DNA of 64,000 nt, from positions 464,327 through 528,326 of the forward strand of contig NZ_BIME01000004.1 in NCBI RefSeq assembly GCF_004000925.1. Direction: 5' to 3'. Of the stretch, positions 36,495 through 45,172 are shown piece after piece. The notes under the pieces are model-generated. The model was not told where the DNA came from and did no database searches. It worked only from the letters and a program-made list of their open reading frames with translations. The DNA comes from Paenibacillus illinoisensis NBRC 15959. GTDB lineage: Bacteria > Bacillota > Bacilli > Paenibacillales > Paenibacillaceae. A program made the position numbers and the translations under genes. The first letter of the stretch is position 1. Each line of letters opens with the position of its first letter.

Positions 36495-37250
36495 ATGGAT
36501 GCTGAAGTGAAACCATCTTCACAGACCTATTTGGACGATGCCGAGGTCAAACGGCTGATTGCGCTCAGTCAGTCGGGTGACCATGTCGCACGGGATACGC
36601 TGGTGAACTGCAACATCAGACTCGTCTGGTCTGTCGTCCAGCGTTTTATGAACAGGGGATATGAACCGGAGGATCTGTTCCAGATTGGTTGTATCGGCCT
36701 GCTCAAATCGGTGGACAAATTCGACCTTAGTTATGATGTGAAGTTCTCTACCTATGCGGTACCGATGATCATCGGAGAGATTCAACGTTTCCTGCGGGAT
36801 GACGGAACCCTCAAGGTTAGTCGTTCCCTGAAGGAAATGGCGAATAAAGTCCGCAAAAAAAGGGACGAACTGTCCAAACACCTTGACCGTCTGCCAACGA
36901 TCAAGGAAGTGGCTGAACAGCTGGGGGTGACCCCGGAGGAGGTTGTTTTTGCCCAGGAAGCGAACAAACCGCCGACGTCTATTCATGAGACCGTGTTTGA
37001 GAACGACGGGGATCCGATTACATTGATGGACCAGATTGCCGACGAATCTCAGGAACGCTGGTTTGATAAGCTGGCGCTCAATGAAGCGATCGGCGGCCTT
37101 AGTGAGCGGGAACGACTGATCGTTTATCTACGGTATTACAGGGATCAGACGCAGTCGGAGGTCGCTACTAGGCTGGGGATTTCTCAAGTTCAGGTTTCCC
37201 GGCTGGAGAAAAAGATACTACAATCGATTCGCGATCAGATCGCGCAGTAG
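36495..37250 (+). CDS. sigF: Forespore sigma factor SigF (SpoIIAC)
   Basis: First compartment-specific sigma factor of sporulation, 251 residues. Region 2 carries DLFQIGCIGLLKSVDKFD, YAVPMIIGEIQRFLRDDG, region 3 follows, and region 4 has the helix-turn-helix TQSEVATRLGISQVQVSRLE near 215. Just 11 bases after spoIIAB. It would read dacF and spoIVB-class genes. Confidence 0.97.
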   Translation: MDAEVKPSSQTYLDDAEVKRLIALSQSGDHVARDTLVNCNIRLVWSVVQRFMNRGYEPEDLFQIGCIGLLKSVDKFDLSYDVKFSTYAVPMIIGEIQRFLRDDGTLKVSRSLKEMANKVRKKRDELSKHLDRLPTIKEVAEQLGVTPEEVVFAQEANKPPTSIHETVFENDGDPITLMDQIADESQERWFDKLALNEAIGGLSERERLIVYLRYYRDQTQSEVATRLGISQVQVSRLEKKILQSIRDQIAQ

Positions 37251-37294
37251 ATGGTGGAGTGCGGACTCCAACACGGTTACCGAATCGCCAATAT

Positions 37295-37349
37295 ACGACA
37301 ACTAACAACCTTTCATCGCGCACCTAACGCGAGTGAGGTTGTTTGTCGT
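37295..37349. terminator. Bidirectional terminator-like hairpin after sigF
   Basis: ACGACAACTAACAACCT pairs with AGGTTGTTTGTCGT, with a CGCG inner stem. It overlaps the end of the convergent transporter gene. There is no long T run on the plus strand. Confidence 0.65.
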
Positions 37350-38271
37350 TCGACCGTTTAGATGATCCTGAGCGATTGTATTGCATGACCAGAATCAACC
37401 CGATAATACAGGCTGTACCCAGCCATTGATAGAAACCAAAGGGTTCATGGAGCCATACGACGGTTGTAGCAACGGCAGCCAGAGGTTCAGCACTTCCAAG
37501 CAGGCTGGTCTCCTTGGGTGTAAGGCTTTTTAAACTCGCAATGTAGAACCAAAAAGCAATCATCGTCCCGAAGATAATCGTAAATACCAGATACCCGTAT
37601 GTTTCAGTAGAGATGCTGGCAAAGTTCGCTTTCCATGGCGGGTGAATCAAACTAAGGCCCAGACCACCAATAATCATGGCCCAGCCAACGATAACAAGTG
37701 AGTCAAATTTCTTAATCAGCTGTACAGCATAAAGTGTATAGAATGCAGCGGCTACCCCGGACAATAACCCCCAGATCACCGCAAGCCAGGAGACAGATAA
37801 CTGCGTAACCGAGCCATTCGTCAGCAGTAGAAAACAGCCCAGGAGTGCGAGGATTCCGCATGCAAGGTCCTTGCGCGTGAGCGCCGACTGCTTCCGCAGT
37901 GCGATGTAAGTCATGATCATGATGGGGGAAAGGTACTGTAGGAGAGTGGCAACCGCGGAGTTGCCGTGTTTAATAGAAGCCATATACGTATACTGTACGG
38001 CTAGCATACCTGCTAATCCAAATAGGATCAGTTGTACAGCTGTCTTTTTATTTCTCCATACATCAATAATCTGAGATCTACTGTGTGTAAAAGATTGAAT
38101 AACCAGAAGCAGGGTACCCGCGCTCAGCAATCGAACAGTTACATACCAATTGACTTCAATACCATCCAGTTGAAACAGTTTTTGGGATACGGTTCCTCCG
38201 ATCCCCCAGCAGATGGCCCCTGTTAGAACGAGCAGGATACCCGATAGCTTGGAACTTGCAGATGTTGTCAC
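37324..38271 (-). CDS. EamA/DMT-family transporter
   Basis: About 315-residue inner-membrane protein with ten hydrophobic helices in two EamA repeats ([29 protein letters not shown], and [23 protein letters not shown] in the second). The family exports amino acids or small metabolites. GTG 38271 with GAGG 9 bases upstream is preferred over GTG 38286, which lacks a site. Divergent from an AraC regulator that probably controls it. The C-terminus is basic. Substrate unknown. Confidence 0.88.
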   Translation of the reverse strand: MTTSASSKLSGILLVLTGAICWGIGGTVSQKLFQLDGIEVNWYVTVRLLSAGTLLLVIQSFTHSRSQIIDVWRNKKTAVQLILFGLAGMLAVQYTYMASIKHGNSAVATLLQYLSPIMIMTYIALRKQSALTRKDLACGILALLGCFLLLTNGSVTQLSVSWLAVIWGLLSGVAAAFYTLYAVQLIKKFDSLVIVGWAMIIGGLGLSLIHPPWKANFASISTETYGYLVFTIIFGTMIAFWFYIASLKSLTPKETSLLGSAEPLAAVATTVVWLHEPFGFYQWLGTACIIGLILVMQYNRSGSSKRSNDKQPHSR

Positions 38272-38370
38272 TCTTGATCGCCTCACCTTAAATATAAGAA
38301 TAGTGCTATATTAAGGAGAAATGCGATATATTAATATCAATATTACACGTAAAATTATAAATATATTGAG

Positions 38371-39291
38371 ATGAGGCTTATGCAAAAGACTGAATTTATC
38401 ATTGATCAAAATTTGAAGGAAATGACGAAGCATCGGACCGAAAATTTACCTGTTGCCTGTTATGAAACAACCATTATGAATAATATACACGGACACATCC
38501 CCCTGCACTGGCATGATGAATTGCAGTTTGTTGCGGTTCTCCAGGGGACAGTGTTGTTACATATTAACGACCAAATAATTCGTGTATCCAAAGGTGATGG
38601 CATTTTTATTAACAGTGGAGTTCTGCATATGGCCGAAGATCATGGAGGGAACAATAACTGCATCTATCTATGTCTGAATTTGACGCCCCAACTTGCAGCG
38701 CCTTCAGATCTGTACGTAAAGTATGTGCACCCCTATATAACGGCTACCAATTTGCCTTTTCTCTATATAGCTGGGGGCATTGCCTGGGGAGCACGGATTT
38801 TGGAGGCCATCAGGTTAATTAGAACGGAGCTTGTGAGTCAAGCGCCTTATTACGAATTGAAGGTTGCTTCAGCGCTGCTGGATATGTGGACGCTTCTCAT
38901 TAAGAACGGATATGCGTTGGAGCATGATGCATCCGAGATGACCAGGAGCAGAAGATTGAAGGATATGCTGCAGTGGATTCATCTGAACTATGCCGATCCG
39001 GTCAGGTTGGAGGATATTGCAAGGATGGGACAGTTAAGCCGATCGGAGACATGTCGGTATTTTAAGCAAATCCTGCGAACTACACCCATGCAATATGTTA
39101 TGGATTACCGGATCCAGAAAAGCATTGAACTTCTGCGGCTCTCCGACCGCAGCATCACCGAAATCGCGTATGAGGTCGGTTTTAACAGCACGAGCTATTA
39201 CATTAACCAGTTTCGGAAAAGCATGAAAAAGACGCCTCTACGATTCAGAAGAGAGCTCGCTGAGAAGAAACAAGAGGAACGAAACAATTGA
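38371..39291 (+). CDS. AraC-family transcriptional regulator
   Basis: 306 residues. The N-terminal cupin (about 30-120) includes HIPLHWHDELQFVAVLQG; the C-terminal AraC domain carries two helix-turn-helix units (VRLEDIARMGQLSRSETCRYFK near 210 and ITEIAYEVGFNSTSYYINQFRK near 258). It likely senses a small ligand and controls the divergent transporter across an 84-100 base AT-rich gap. ATG 38380 is an alternative start. Confidence 0.86.
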   Translation: MRLMQKTEFIIDQNLKEMTKHRTENLPVACYETTIMNNIHGHIPLHWHDELQFVAVLQGTVLLHINDQIIRVSKGDGIFINSGVLHMAEDHGGNNNCIYLCLNLTPQLAAPSDLYVKYVHPYITATNLPFLYIAGGIAWGARILEAIRLIRTELVSQAPYYELKVASALLDMWTLLIKNGYALEHDASEMTRSRRLKDMLQWIHLNYADPVRLEDIARMGQLSRSETCRYFKQILRTTPMQYVMDYRIQKSIELLRLSDRSITEIAYEVGFNSTSYYINQFRKSMKKTPLRFRRELAEKKQEERNN

Positions 39292-39316
39292 GCGTTTTTC
39301 TGCCAGTTTTCCAGTC

Positions 39317-39341
39317 CAGTCGCCACATGGCGGCTTTTTTT
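39317..39341 (+). terminator. Intrinsic terminator of the AraC gene
   Basis: GTCGCC ACAT GGCGGC hairpin followed by seven T. Confidence 0.88.
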
Positions 39342-39416
39342 GTTGAGAAATAGGTTGTTTGTTCACCTTCCTTCTGCCACTTCCCAGCATATTTATTATA
39401 TTCTTCTGGAAAGCGA

Positions 39417-39562
39417 GGACACGTGCAGCGGAGGGATGGAATCGGTCAAGGGAGCGAAGCGCTCGCCTTTAGCACCGGATTTCCTCCTTGAAAAGGAGTG
39501 ATCAAGAAATCCGGGGATAACAGCGGCCAGTGACCGATCCATTCCGGAGCATCTGCTTGTCC
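39417..39562. other. Large branched hairpin element (possible ncRNA or MITE-like repeat)
   Basis: A nested inverted structure of 146 bases with no gene in it. Outer pairs GGACA/TGTCC (39417-39421 with 39558-39562) and GCAG/CTGC (39425-39428 with 39553-39556). Middle stem ATCGGTCA/TGACCGAT, perfect (39441-39448 with 39531-39538), extended by GGGATGG/CCATTCC with one bulge. Inner arms: GAGCG AAG CGCTC (39452-39464); CCGGATTTC/GAAATCCGG, perfect (39475-39483 with 39506-39514), capped by CTCCTT GAA AAGGAG (39484-39498). It has GC-richer composition than its AT-rich flanks. Flanking target-site repeats were not found. It lies between the AraC terminator and spoVAA. Confidence 0.7.
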
Positions 39563-39584
39563 CACGACCTTTTTCCAACCCGAA

Positions 39585-39615
39585 TGTAATAAATTTGCAC
39601 ATTCTTCAAATACTA
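39585..39615 (+). promoter_or_regulatory. Possible SigG promoter of the spoVA operon
   Basis: AATACTA (39609-39615) resembles the SigG -10 CATACTA, and GTAAT about 19 bases upstream is a weak -35. spoVA is SigG-dependent in Bacillus. Only a candidate. Confidence 0.3.
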
Positions 39616-39646
39616 ACCTAAATTACGCAGTAAAGGAGTGTTTCGG

Positions 39647-40303
39647 ATGTCTCTGACACCCACTCCAACGGTCTATATTCGTCTGCGCAGCCGTATTCGC
39701 ATCCAGAGGGGCAGAGGCGTCAAGCTTGGTGATATCGCTCATGTGTTAACCTCTCCGGAAGATGGGGAACGAAGGCTGCTTGAGCTTGAACTGCTGCGCC
39801 CGGGACCGGAGGACGGCAATCTGATCCTGATTGACATTTTGCAGATCATCCCTCAGATACGGCGCATGCTGCCGGAAGTTACCGTCGAACTCATTGGTTC
39901 GGGGCATACGCTGGTTGAGGTCATTGCGGGAACGGGCAAACCTTCAAAATCGCTGTTCATCCTGGTCTGGCTGCTGTTGTTCTTTGGATCGGCCCTGACC
40001 ATCATGAATTTCCATGCAGATGTGAACATGCAGGAAGTTCAGATTCGAATCGTGGAAATGATAACGGGTCGCCGGGACGAGCATCCTTATTTGTTTCAGG
40101 TGGCATACTCCATCGGAATCGGGTTTGGTATGGCTGTATTCTTTAATCATTTATTTAAGAAAAAGTGGAATGAGGAACCTACTCCGCTTGAAGTGGAAAT
40201 GTTTTTATATCAGCAAAATGTAGACAAGTTTGTCGTCATTGAGGAAACCGAACGAATGCATGAGCAGGAACATGGGGAGATGAATGCCGATGAGCGTTCT
40301 TAA
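39647..40303 (+). CDS. spoVAA: Stage V sporulation protein AA
   Basis: About 218 residues: an N-terminal soluble domain (about 1-95) followed by two transmembrane helices (about 105-125 and 165-185). SpoVA proteins form the Ca-dipicolinic acid channel of the spore inner membrane. AAAGGAG before ATG 39647 fits better than the GTG at 39638. Its end overlaps spoVAB. Confidence 0.88.
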   Translation: MSLTPTPTVYIRLRSRIRIQRGRGVKLGDIAHVLTSPEDGERRLLELELLRPGPEDGNLILIDILQIIPQIRRMLPEVTVELIGSGHTLVEVIAGTGKPSKSLFILVWLLLFFGSALTIMNFHADVNMQEVQIRIVEMITGRRDEHPYLFQVAYSIGIGFGMAVFFNHLFKKKWNEEPTPLEVEMFLYQQNVDKFVVIEETERMHEQEHGEMNADERS

Positions 40304-40712
40304 TGGAGCGATCAGTATTGTACTTGGGATTGCGGGAGGAGTTGCCGTAGGAAGCGGCGTGATCGCCCTCATTCTCGTGCTTGATATGATCCCCAGATTG
40401 GCGCAGCTCACCCGTTCTTATGACAAAACGCATTGGTATGAAGGAGCATTGATCGGAGGGTCGCTCGTTGGAACCATTGCTGATTTCTGGCATTGGAAGG
40501 TACATGGAATATTGATCCTGAGTCCAATAATTGGGTGCTTTTGCGGTGTGTTTATCGGCCTGCTTGCCGCGGCACTGACCGAGGTATTAAATGTGCTGCC
40601 AGTACTTGCTAAACGTCTGGGCATGAAATCGTATTTGTTTGGACTGCTGCTGGCCATGATTTTGGGCAAAATGACAGGTTCCTTGTTTGACTTTTTTGTA
40701 TATCAGCGTTAG
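40290..40712 (+). CDS. spoVAB: Stage V sporulation protein AB
   Basis: 140-residue membrane protein with about four hydrophobic helices, including GGVAVGSGVIALILVLDMIPRL. Member of the DPA-channel set. Starts 14 bases inside spoVAA; ATG 40284 is another possible start, but GGGGAGA spacing favours 40290. The usual next genes (spoVAC, spoVAD, spoVAE) are missing here. Confidence 0.87.
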   Translation: MSVLNGAISIVLGIAGGVAVGSGVIALILVLDMIPRLAQLTRSYDKTHWYEGALIGGSLVGTIADFWHWKVHGILILSPIIGCFCGVFIGLLAAALTEVLNVLPVLAKRLGMKSYLFGLLLAMILGKMTGSLFDFFVYQR

Positions 40713-40738
40713 GTCAAGGAATCGAAGGAGGAAAGAAA

Positions 40739-42406
40739 ATGGATGTGAGATCTGACAATGCTGGACATGGTTCAGGTGAGGGAGTACCCGAAGAGCTGAT
40801 GCACAAGACGCCTTATGAAATTCAAAAGGAAGAGGAGCGCAGGGCGTACGAAAAAAAGAAGCAGGATGAGATGTCCGATAGTGTTGAAGAATCGGTACAG
40901 TACTGGCAGGATAGGGATGATATCTCCGCTCGCATGAGTGAGAACAAGTATACATTGAAGCAGGTTTTGGGTCTCGGGGAGTCCTTTGATGTCAATATGA
41001 GAGAGATGGTCCTGGGAGGCAAAAATGTTGGATTATTGATGCTGACGGGATTTGCAAAAGACGAAATTTTGCTGGAAGTCTTGAAAAGGCTGACATACCT
41101 TACTCCTGATCAAATATCAGGCCATGCGCTTAAGTCGTATTTCGATTGCTACATTCCACATATCCAGGTAGAGAAAGTCGATAAAATGAGTGCTGTCATC
41201 AACAAGGTTCTTACGGGTATGAGTGCTTTGTTTGTTGAAGGGGACCGCTCTGTATTAGTGATGGATACCCGGAGTTATCCGGTTCGCTCACCCGAAGAAC
41301 CTTCTCTCGAACGAGTTGTCCGGGGGTCAAGGGACGGCTTTACCGAAACACTTCTGACCAACGTGACTTTGGTGAGACGCAGGATTCGCGACCCTGGATT
41401 GAAGTTCGAGATCATGCAAGTGGGCCGGAGAACTCAAACCGATGTTTGCGTGGTGTACATCGATGATATCGTCGATAAAGTGCAGGTGGATTCGGTCCGC
41501 GAAAAAATCAAACGGGTAGATATCGATGGTATACCGGCAGCAGATAAACAGCTGGAGGAAGCGATTATCAATAAGGGATGGAATCCTTTCCCTCTGGTGC
41601 GCTACTCGGAACGGCCCGATGTTACGGCATCTCATCTGCTTGAGGGCAGGGTCGTCATTTTCGTCGATACATCGCCAAGTGTGATGATTTTGCCTACAAC
41701 CTTCTTCGATCTGTGTGAACATGCAGAAGAGAACAGACAGACTGCGTTTATGGGGACTTACTTGCGTTGGGTCCGCTTTGCTGGCATATTAATCTCATTG
41801 TTTTTGCTGCCGCTCTGGATGCTGATGGTGATTGATCCTGCGCTCAAACCGGCGGGACTGGATTTTATTGGTCCACAAGAGAATGTGAAGCTGCCCATCA
41901 TTTTGCAGTTCCTGTTAATTGAGCTTGGGGTCGATTTGTTACGTATGGCGGCAGTTCATACTCCTACACCTCTTGCATCGGCAATGGGCTTGATTGCAGC
42001 CATATTGGTCGGGGATATCGCTGTAAAAACAGGATATTTTGTCAATGAGGTCGTTCTGTACATGGCTATTGCTGCCATCGGTATGTTTGCGACACCAAGC
42101 TATGAGCTTGGGCTTGCGAATCGGCTGGTAAGGCTGTTTCTGCTGATCGCTGTTGCCATTTTTAAGGTGCCGGGGTTTGTGGTAGGTACAACACTGCTTG
42201 TTATAGCGCTGACTATACACCGATCCTATAATTCCTCTTACTTATGGCCGTTTATACCTTTTAATGCAAAGGCCCTGGGGAACTTCCTGTTCCGTATGCC
42301 TCTGCTTGAAAGTAAGAAACGTCCATCATTCAACAAAACAAGAGATAACACCAAAATGTCCGACGATCCGGACGGTGAAAAGCGAAAAAGTAAAAAACAC
42401 AAATGA
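40739..42406 (+). CDS. spoVAF: SpoVAF/GerA-family spore membrane protein
   Basis: 555 residues of the GerAA-like family. A charged N-terminal extension of about 70 residues (EEERRAYEKKKQDE region) precedes the cytosolic GerA N-domain, and the last 190 residues hold five or six membrane helices (about 340-500) with the family motif TPTPLASAMGLIAAILVGDIAVKTG, and a Lys-rich tail. SpoVAF forms part of a germination ion channel complex in Bacillus (with YqhR/FigP). It is longer than the Bacillus protein. AAGGAGGAAAG precedes the ATG. Confidence 0.9.
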   Translation: MDVRSDNAGHGSGEGVPEELMHKTPYEIQKEEERRAYEKKKQDEMSDSVEESVQYWQDRDDISARMSENKYTLKQVLGLGESFDVNMREMVLGGKNVGLLMLTGFAKDEILLEVLKRLTYLTPDQISGHALKSYFDCYIPHIQVEKVDKMSAVINKVLTGMSALFVEGDRSVLVMDTRSYPVRSPEEPSLERVVRGSRDGFTETLLTNVTLVRRRIRDPGLKFEIMQVGRRTQTDVCVVYIDDIVDKVQVDSVREKIKRVDIDGIPAADKQLEEAIINKGWNPFPLVRYSERPDVTASHLLEGRVVIFVDTSPSVMILPTTFFDLCEHAEENRQTAFMGTYLRWVRFAGILISLFLLPLWMLMVIDPALKPAGLDFIGPQENVKLPIILQFLLIELGVDLLRMAAVHTPTPLASAMGLIAAILVGDIAVKTGYFVNEVVLYMAIAAIGMFATPSYELGLANRLVRLFLLIAVAIFKVPGFVVGTTLLVIALTIHRSYNSSYLWPFIPFNAKALGNFLFRMPLLESKKRPSFNKTRDNTKMSDDPDGEKRKSKKHK

Positions 42407-42431
42407 TCTGCCTAAAAATCCATTCTTCTCG

Positions 42432-42460
42432 CTGACGAATTTGATATACTGGTGTAAAAT
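42432..42460 (+). promoter_or_regulatory. Possible SigA-type promoter of lysA
   Basis: CTGACG, 17-base spacer, TAAAAT. It could allow lysA expression in growth independent of spoVA. Moderate match only. Confidence 0.35.
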
Positions 42461-42513
42461 CATTGGAATAGAAGAAGCTGTTCCAGTATATAAAAAAGTG
42501 AGGAATGCTGATT

Positions 42514-43845
42514 ATGTATTTACATGGTACAAGTAAAATAAATGCTCATGGCCATCTGGAAATTGGCGGAGTAGATGCAACGGACTTGAAAGAACAATTT
42601 GGAACACCACTGTATGTTGTGGACGAGCAATTGGTTCGCGATCGCTGCAGAGAATACATGGATGCATTCCGTGCTTCTGGACTTGGTTTCCAAGTTGCAT
42701 ATGCAAGCAAAGCGTTTTGCGTTATGGCGATGTGTGCTCTTGCTGCGGAAGAAGGGCTCTCACTGGATGTGGTTTCGGACGGTGAACTGTTTACAGCACT
42801 GCAAGCAGGATTCCCTGCTGAACGCATTCATTTCCACGGCAATAACAAAACATTGGAAGAGATCGAAATGGCACTTGATGCCGAGATCGGCTGCTTCGTT
42901 GTGGATAACTTCAATGAATTGCACTTGCTGCAGGCTGTAGCTGCCGAGAAAAATCGTCAAGTGAACATTCTGCTTCGTGTGACGCCTGGTGTTGAGGCGC
43001 ATACGCATGAATATATTTCCACAGGTCAAACGGATTCGAAATTTGGATTCGATATCGGTAACGGAACGGCATTTGAAGCGATTGAGCTCGCTTCCAAACA
43101 GTCCAACCTGGTATTGCTGGGTGTGCACTCCCACATCGGTTCTCAGATTTTTGAGGTGGAAGGTTTCCAAATGGCGATTCAGCGTGTAGCTGAATTCGCT
43201 GCGAGTGTATATGAACGTATTAACGTAGCGTTCAAAGTGGTTAACCTGGGCGGTGGATTCGGTATCCGCTATACAGAAGGGGATACTCCGCTTGAAGTGG
43301 CTCAGTATGTAAAAGCCATCACGGATGCTGTTAAAAATCACTTTGCCCAAATTGGATATGACGTTCCTGAAATCTGGGTAGAACCAGGCCGCAGTATTGT
43401 TGGTGAAGCAGGTACGACACTATACACCGTTGGTACGAGCAAAGATATCCCTGGTGTGCGCAAATATGTTGCAGTTGATGGCGGGATGACGGACAACCCG
43501 CGTCCAGCACTGTATGAATCCAAATATGAAGCTGTACTCGCCAACCGCGCTAATGAGTCTGCTCAGGAGACCGTGTCGATTGCCGGCAAATGCTGCGAGA
43601 GCGGCGATATGTTGATCTGGGATCTGGACCTGCCTAAAGTTCAGAGCGGGGATCTGCTTGCCGTTGCCTGCACAGGTGCGTACAACTACTCCATGGCAAG
43701 CAACTATAACCGAATTCGCCGTCCGGCAGTCGTGTTTGTTAAAGACGGCCAAGGTGATGTTGTTGTACGTCGCGAAACGTACCAGGACATCATTCAGAAT
43801 GACCTCGTGCCTGAGCGTATCGCTAAACAGCCTGTAACCCGTTAA
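42514..43845 (+). CDS. lysA: Diaminopimelate decarboxylase
   Basis: PLP enzyme converting meso-DAP to lysine. About 443 residues with the PLP lysine in ASKAFC near 58, SHIGSQI near 211, the phosphate-binding GGGFG near 248, and EPGRS near 290; CCESGD near the C-terminus is the dimer active-site segment. GTGAGGA spacing favours ATG 42514 over 42505. It follows spoVAF as in Bacillus. Confidence 0.96.
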   Translation: MYLHGTSKINAHGHLEIGGVDATDLKEQFGTPLYVVDEQLVRDRCREYMDAFRASGLGFQVAYASKAFCVMAMCALAAEEGLSLDVVSDGELFTALQAGFPAERIHFHGNNKTLEEIEMALDAEIGCFVVDNFNELHLLQAVAAEKNRQVNILLRVTPGVEAHTHEYISTGQTDSKFGFDIGNGTAFEAIELASKQSNLVLLGVHSHIGSQIFEVEGFQMAIQRVAEFAASVYERINVAFKVVNLGGGFGIRYTEGDTPLEVAQYVKAITDAVKNHFAQIGYDVPEIWVEPGRSIVGEAGTTLYTVGTSKDIPGVRKYVAVDGGMTDNPRPALYESKYEAVLANRANESAQETVSIAGKCCESGDMLIWDLDLPKVQSGDLLAVACTGAYNYSMASNYNRIRRPAVVFVKDGQGDVVVRRETYQDIIQNDLVPERIAKQPVTR

Positions 43846-43866
43846 TGTTAAGAAATACGAAATAGT

Positions 43867-43907
43867 AAAAAAGACAAAAAGGAACATTCCTTTTTGTCTT
43901 TTTTTTG
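43867..43907 (+). terminator. Intrinsic terminator of lysA
   Basis: AAAAAGACAAAAAGGAA pairs with TTCCTTTTTGTCTTTTT around a two-base centre, followed by T residues. Confidence 0.93.
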
Positions 43908-44059
43908 CCTTTAGACCCAACATTTTCGAAAAAAATTGCGGTTTATTTTGCGGTTGGACTCATTTCGGTGTACACTAAGAAAAGTGCTATAAAGCTTGGC
44001 CCAGGGTCATGCAGGATGGCACCACTAACGATGGTCAATACGAAAGGAGTCATTTACAT

Positions 44060-44491
44060 ATGGCGAAACAAGCGAAAATCAAAATGGCAAACGGCGGAGA
44101 AGTTCTAATCGACCTGTTCGATCAAGAAGCTCCAAACACAGTGGCAAACTTTGAGAAACTGGCTAACTCCGGCTTCTACAACGGTCTTGTATTCCACCGC
44201 GTAATTCCAGGCTTCGTCGCACAAGGCGGATGCCCTAACGGAACGGGTGCAGGTGGCCCAGGATACACAATCAACTGTGAGATCAACCCGAACAAACATG
44301 AGCGCGGAACACTTGCAATGGCACATGCAGGCCGTAACACAGGTGGAAGCCAGTTCTACATCTGCTACCAGCCACAGCCGCATCTGGATGGACAACATAC
44401 CGTATTTGGTAAAGTAACCAAAGGTATGGAGTTCGTAGATGCTTTCGAAGGTCGCGACAAAATGGAAACTGTTGAAGTCGTAGAAGTTTAA
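44060..44491 (+). CDS. ppiB: Peptidyl-prolyl cis-trans isomerase (cyclophilin)
   Basis: 143-residue cytosolic cyclophilin that speeds proline isomerisation. The core has [13 protein letters not shown], the catalytic-site neighbourhood [11 protein letters not shown] and [19 protein letters not shown] precedes ATG 44060; the frame opens earlier at 44009 but without family similarity. Bacillus ppiB also lies between lysA and the rib operon. Confidence 0.95.
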   Translation: MAKQAKIKMANGGEVLIDLFDQEAPNTVANFEKLANSGFYNGLVFHRVIPGFVAQGGCPNGTGAGGPGYTINCEINPNKHERGTLAMAHAGRNTGGSQFYICYQPQPHLDGQHTVFGKVTKGMEFVDAFEGRDKMETVEVVEV

Positions 44492-44516
44492 TCGTTATCC
44501 TAATCGATAAAAATGG

Positions 44517-44548
44517 CCGTTTCGTTGATAAGACGAAGCGGTTTTTTT
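44517..44548 (+). terminator. Intrinsic terminator of ppiB
   Basis: CCGTTTCGT pairs with ACGAAGCGG (one wobble) followed by seven T. Confidence 0.85.
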
Positions 44549-44648
44549 ATATCCTTTTGCTTATTAAAAGTTAGTATGTGACAAAAAGGAACAAAAAACA
44601 ATTGATTTTTCGGTGTTAAAGTGCTAACATCCAATTAATAACGAAAGC

Positions 44649-44806
44649 GATCCTTCAGGGCAGGGTGCAATTCCCTACCGGCGGTGATGCACCTGTGTGA
44701 GGATATATATCCAGCACTGTTGCAAAGTCCGTGACCTGTCTGCCTGTGGCAGATGGCTGATCTGGTGCAATTCCAGAACCGACAGTATAGTCTGGATGGG
44801 AGAAGG
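44649..44806 (+). ncRNA. FMN riboswitch (RFN element)
   Basis: The aptamer of the riboflavin operon. Conserved blocks are all present in order: ATCCTTCAGGGCAGGGTG (44650 on), CCCTACCGGCGGTGATG, GTCCGTGACC, then TGATCTGGTGCAATTCCAG, AACCGACAGTATAGTCTGGA and GGGAGAAGGA closing stem P1. FMN binding reduces expression of the downstream rib genes. An intrinsic terminator lies 253 bases further down. Confidence 0.97.
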
Positions 44807-45058
44807 AGAGGGTGCAGCCCTATTTGGACTGCATTCCGCAGATGCGTTGCTGCACAGCATGAGACGAGGTTTTATTTCTGTGCAGGGAATGTCGGTTATC
44901 CGGCGGTTTCCATACATATGCCACATCATAGAAGCTCTTTACCTGTAATTGTGTTCTTTAGGTATGTGTTTGCTTTCACTTGCCTGAAATGGAATTATGG
45001 CGGAGTGCTGTTGGCAATCGTATCAACGACATCCTGCTGGTGACACATGTCTCTCATC

Positions 45059-45096
45059 ATCCCTACCCGAACGATAGTTCGAGTGGGGATTTTTTA
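45059..45096 (+). terminator. Terminator in the rib leader (riboswitch expression platform)
   Basis: ATCCCTACCCGAAC and GTTCGAGTGGGGAT form a 14-bp stem with two wobbles/mismatches and a GATA loop, followed by TTTTTT. It stands 77 bases before ribD and is the only clear terminator between the FMN aptamer and the gene, so it is the likely switch, or a constitutive attenuator. Confidence 0.85.
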
Positions 45097-45172
45097 TTTG
45101 GATATGGTATAACCGCCTCTTTGCTCGATGGGAGGCCTATAATCTAAGATTCTAACCGTGGGGTGACCGGAC

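Noticed and set aside
39396..39602. 68-codon minus-strand frame across the branched hairpin
   Set aside because: The stretch is explained by inverted repeats and the frame has no ribosome site.
44697..45043. Two open frames overlapping the FMN riboswitch leader
   Set aside because: They overlap a highly conserved structured RNA and lack ribosome sites and similarity.
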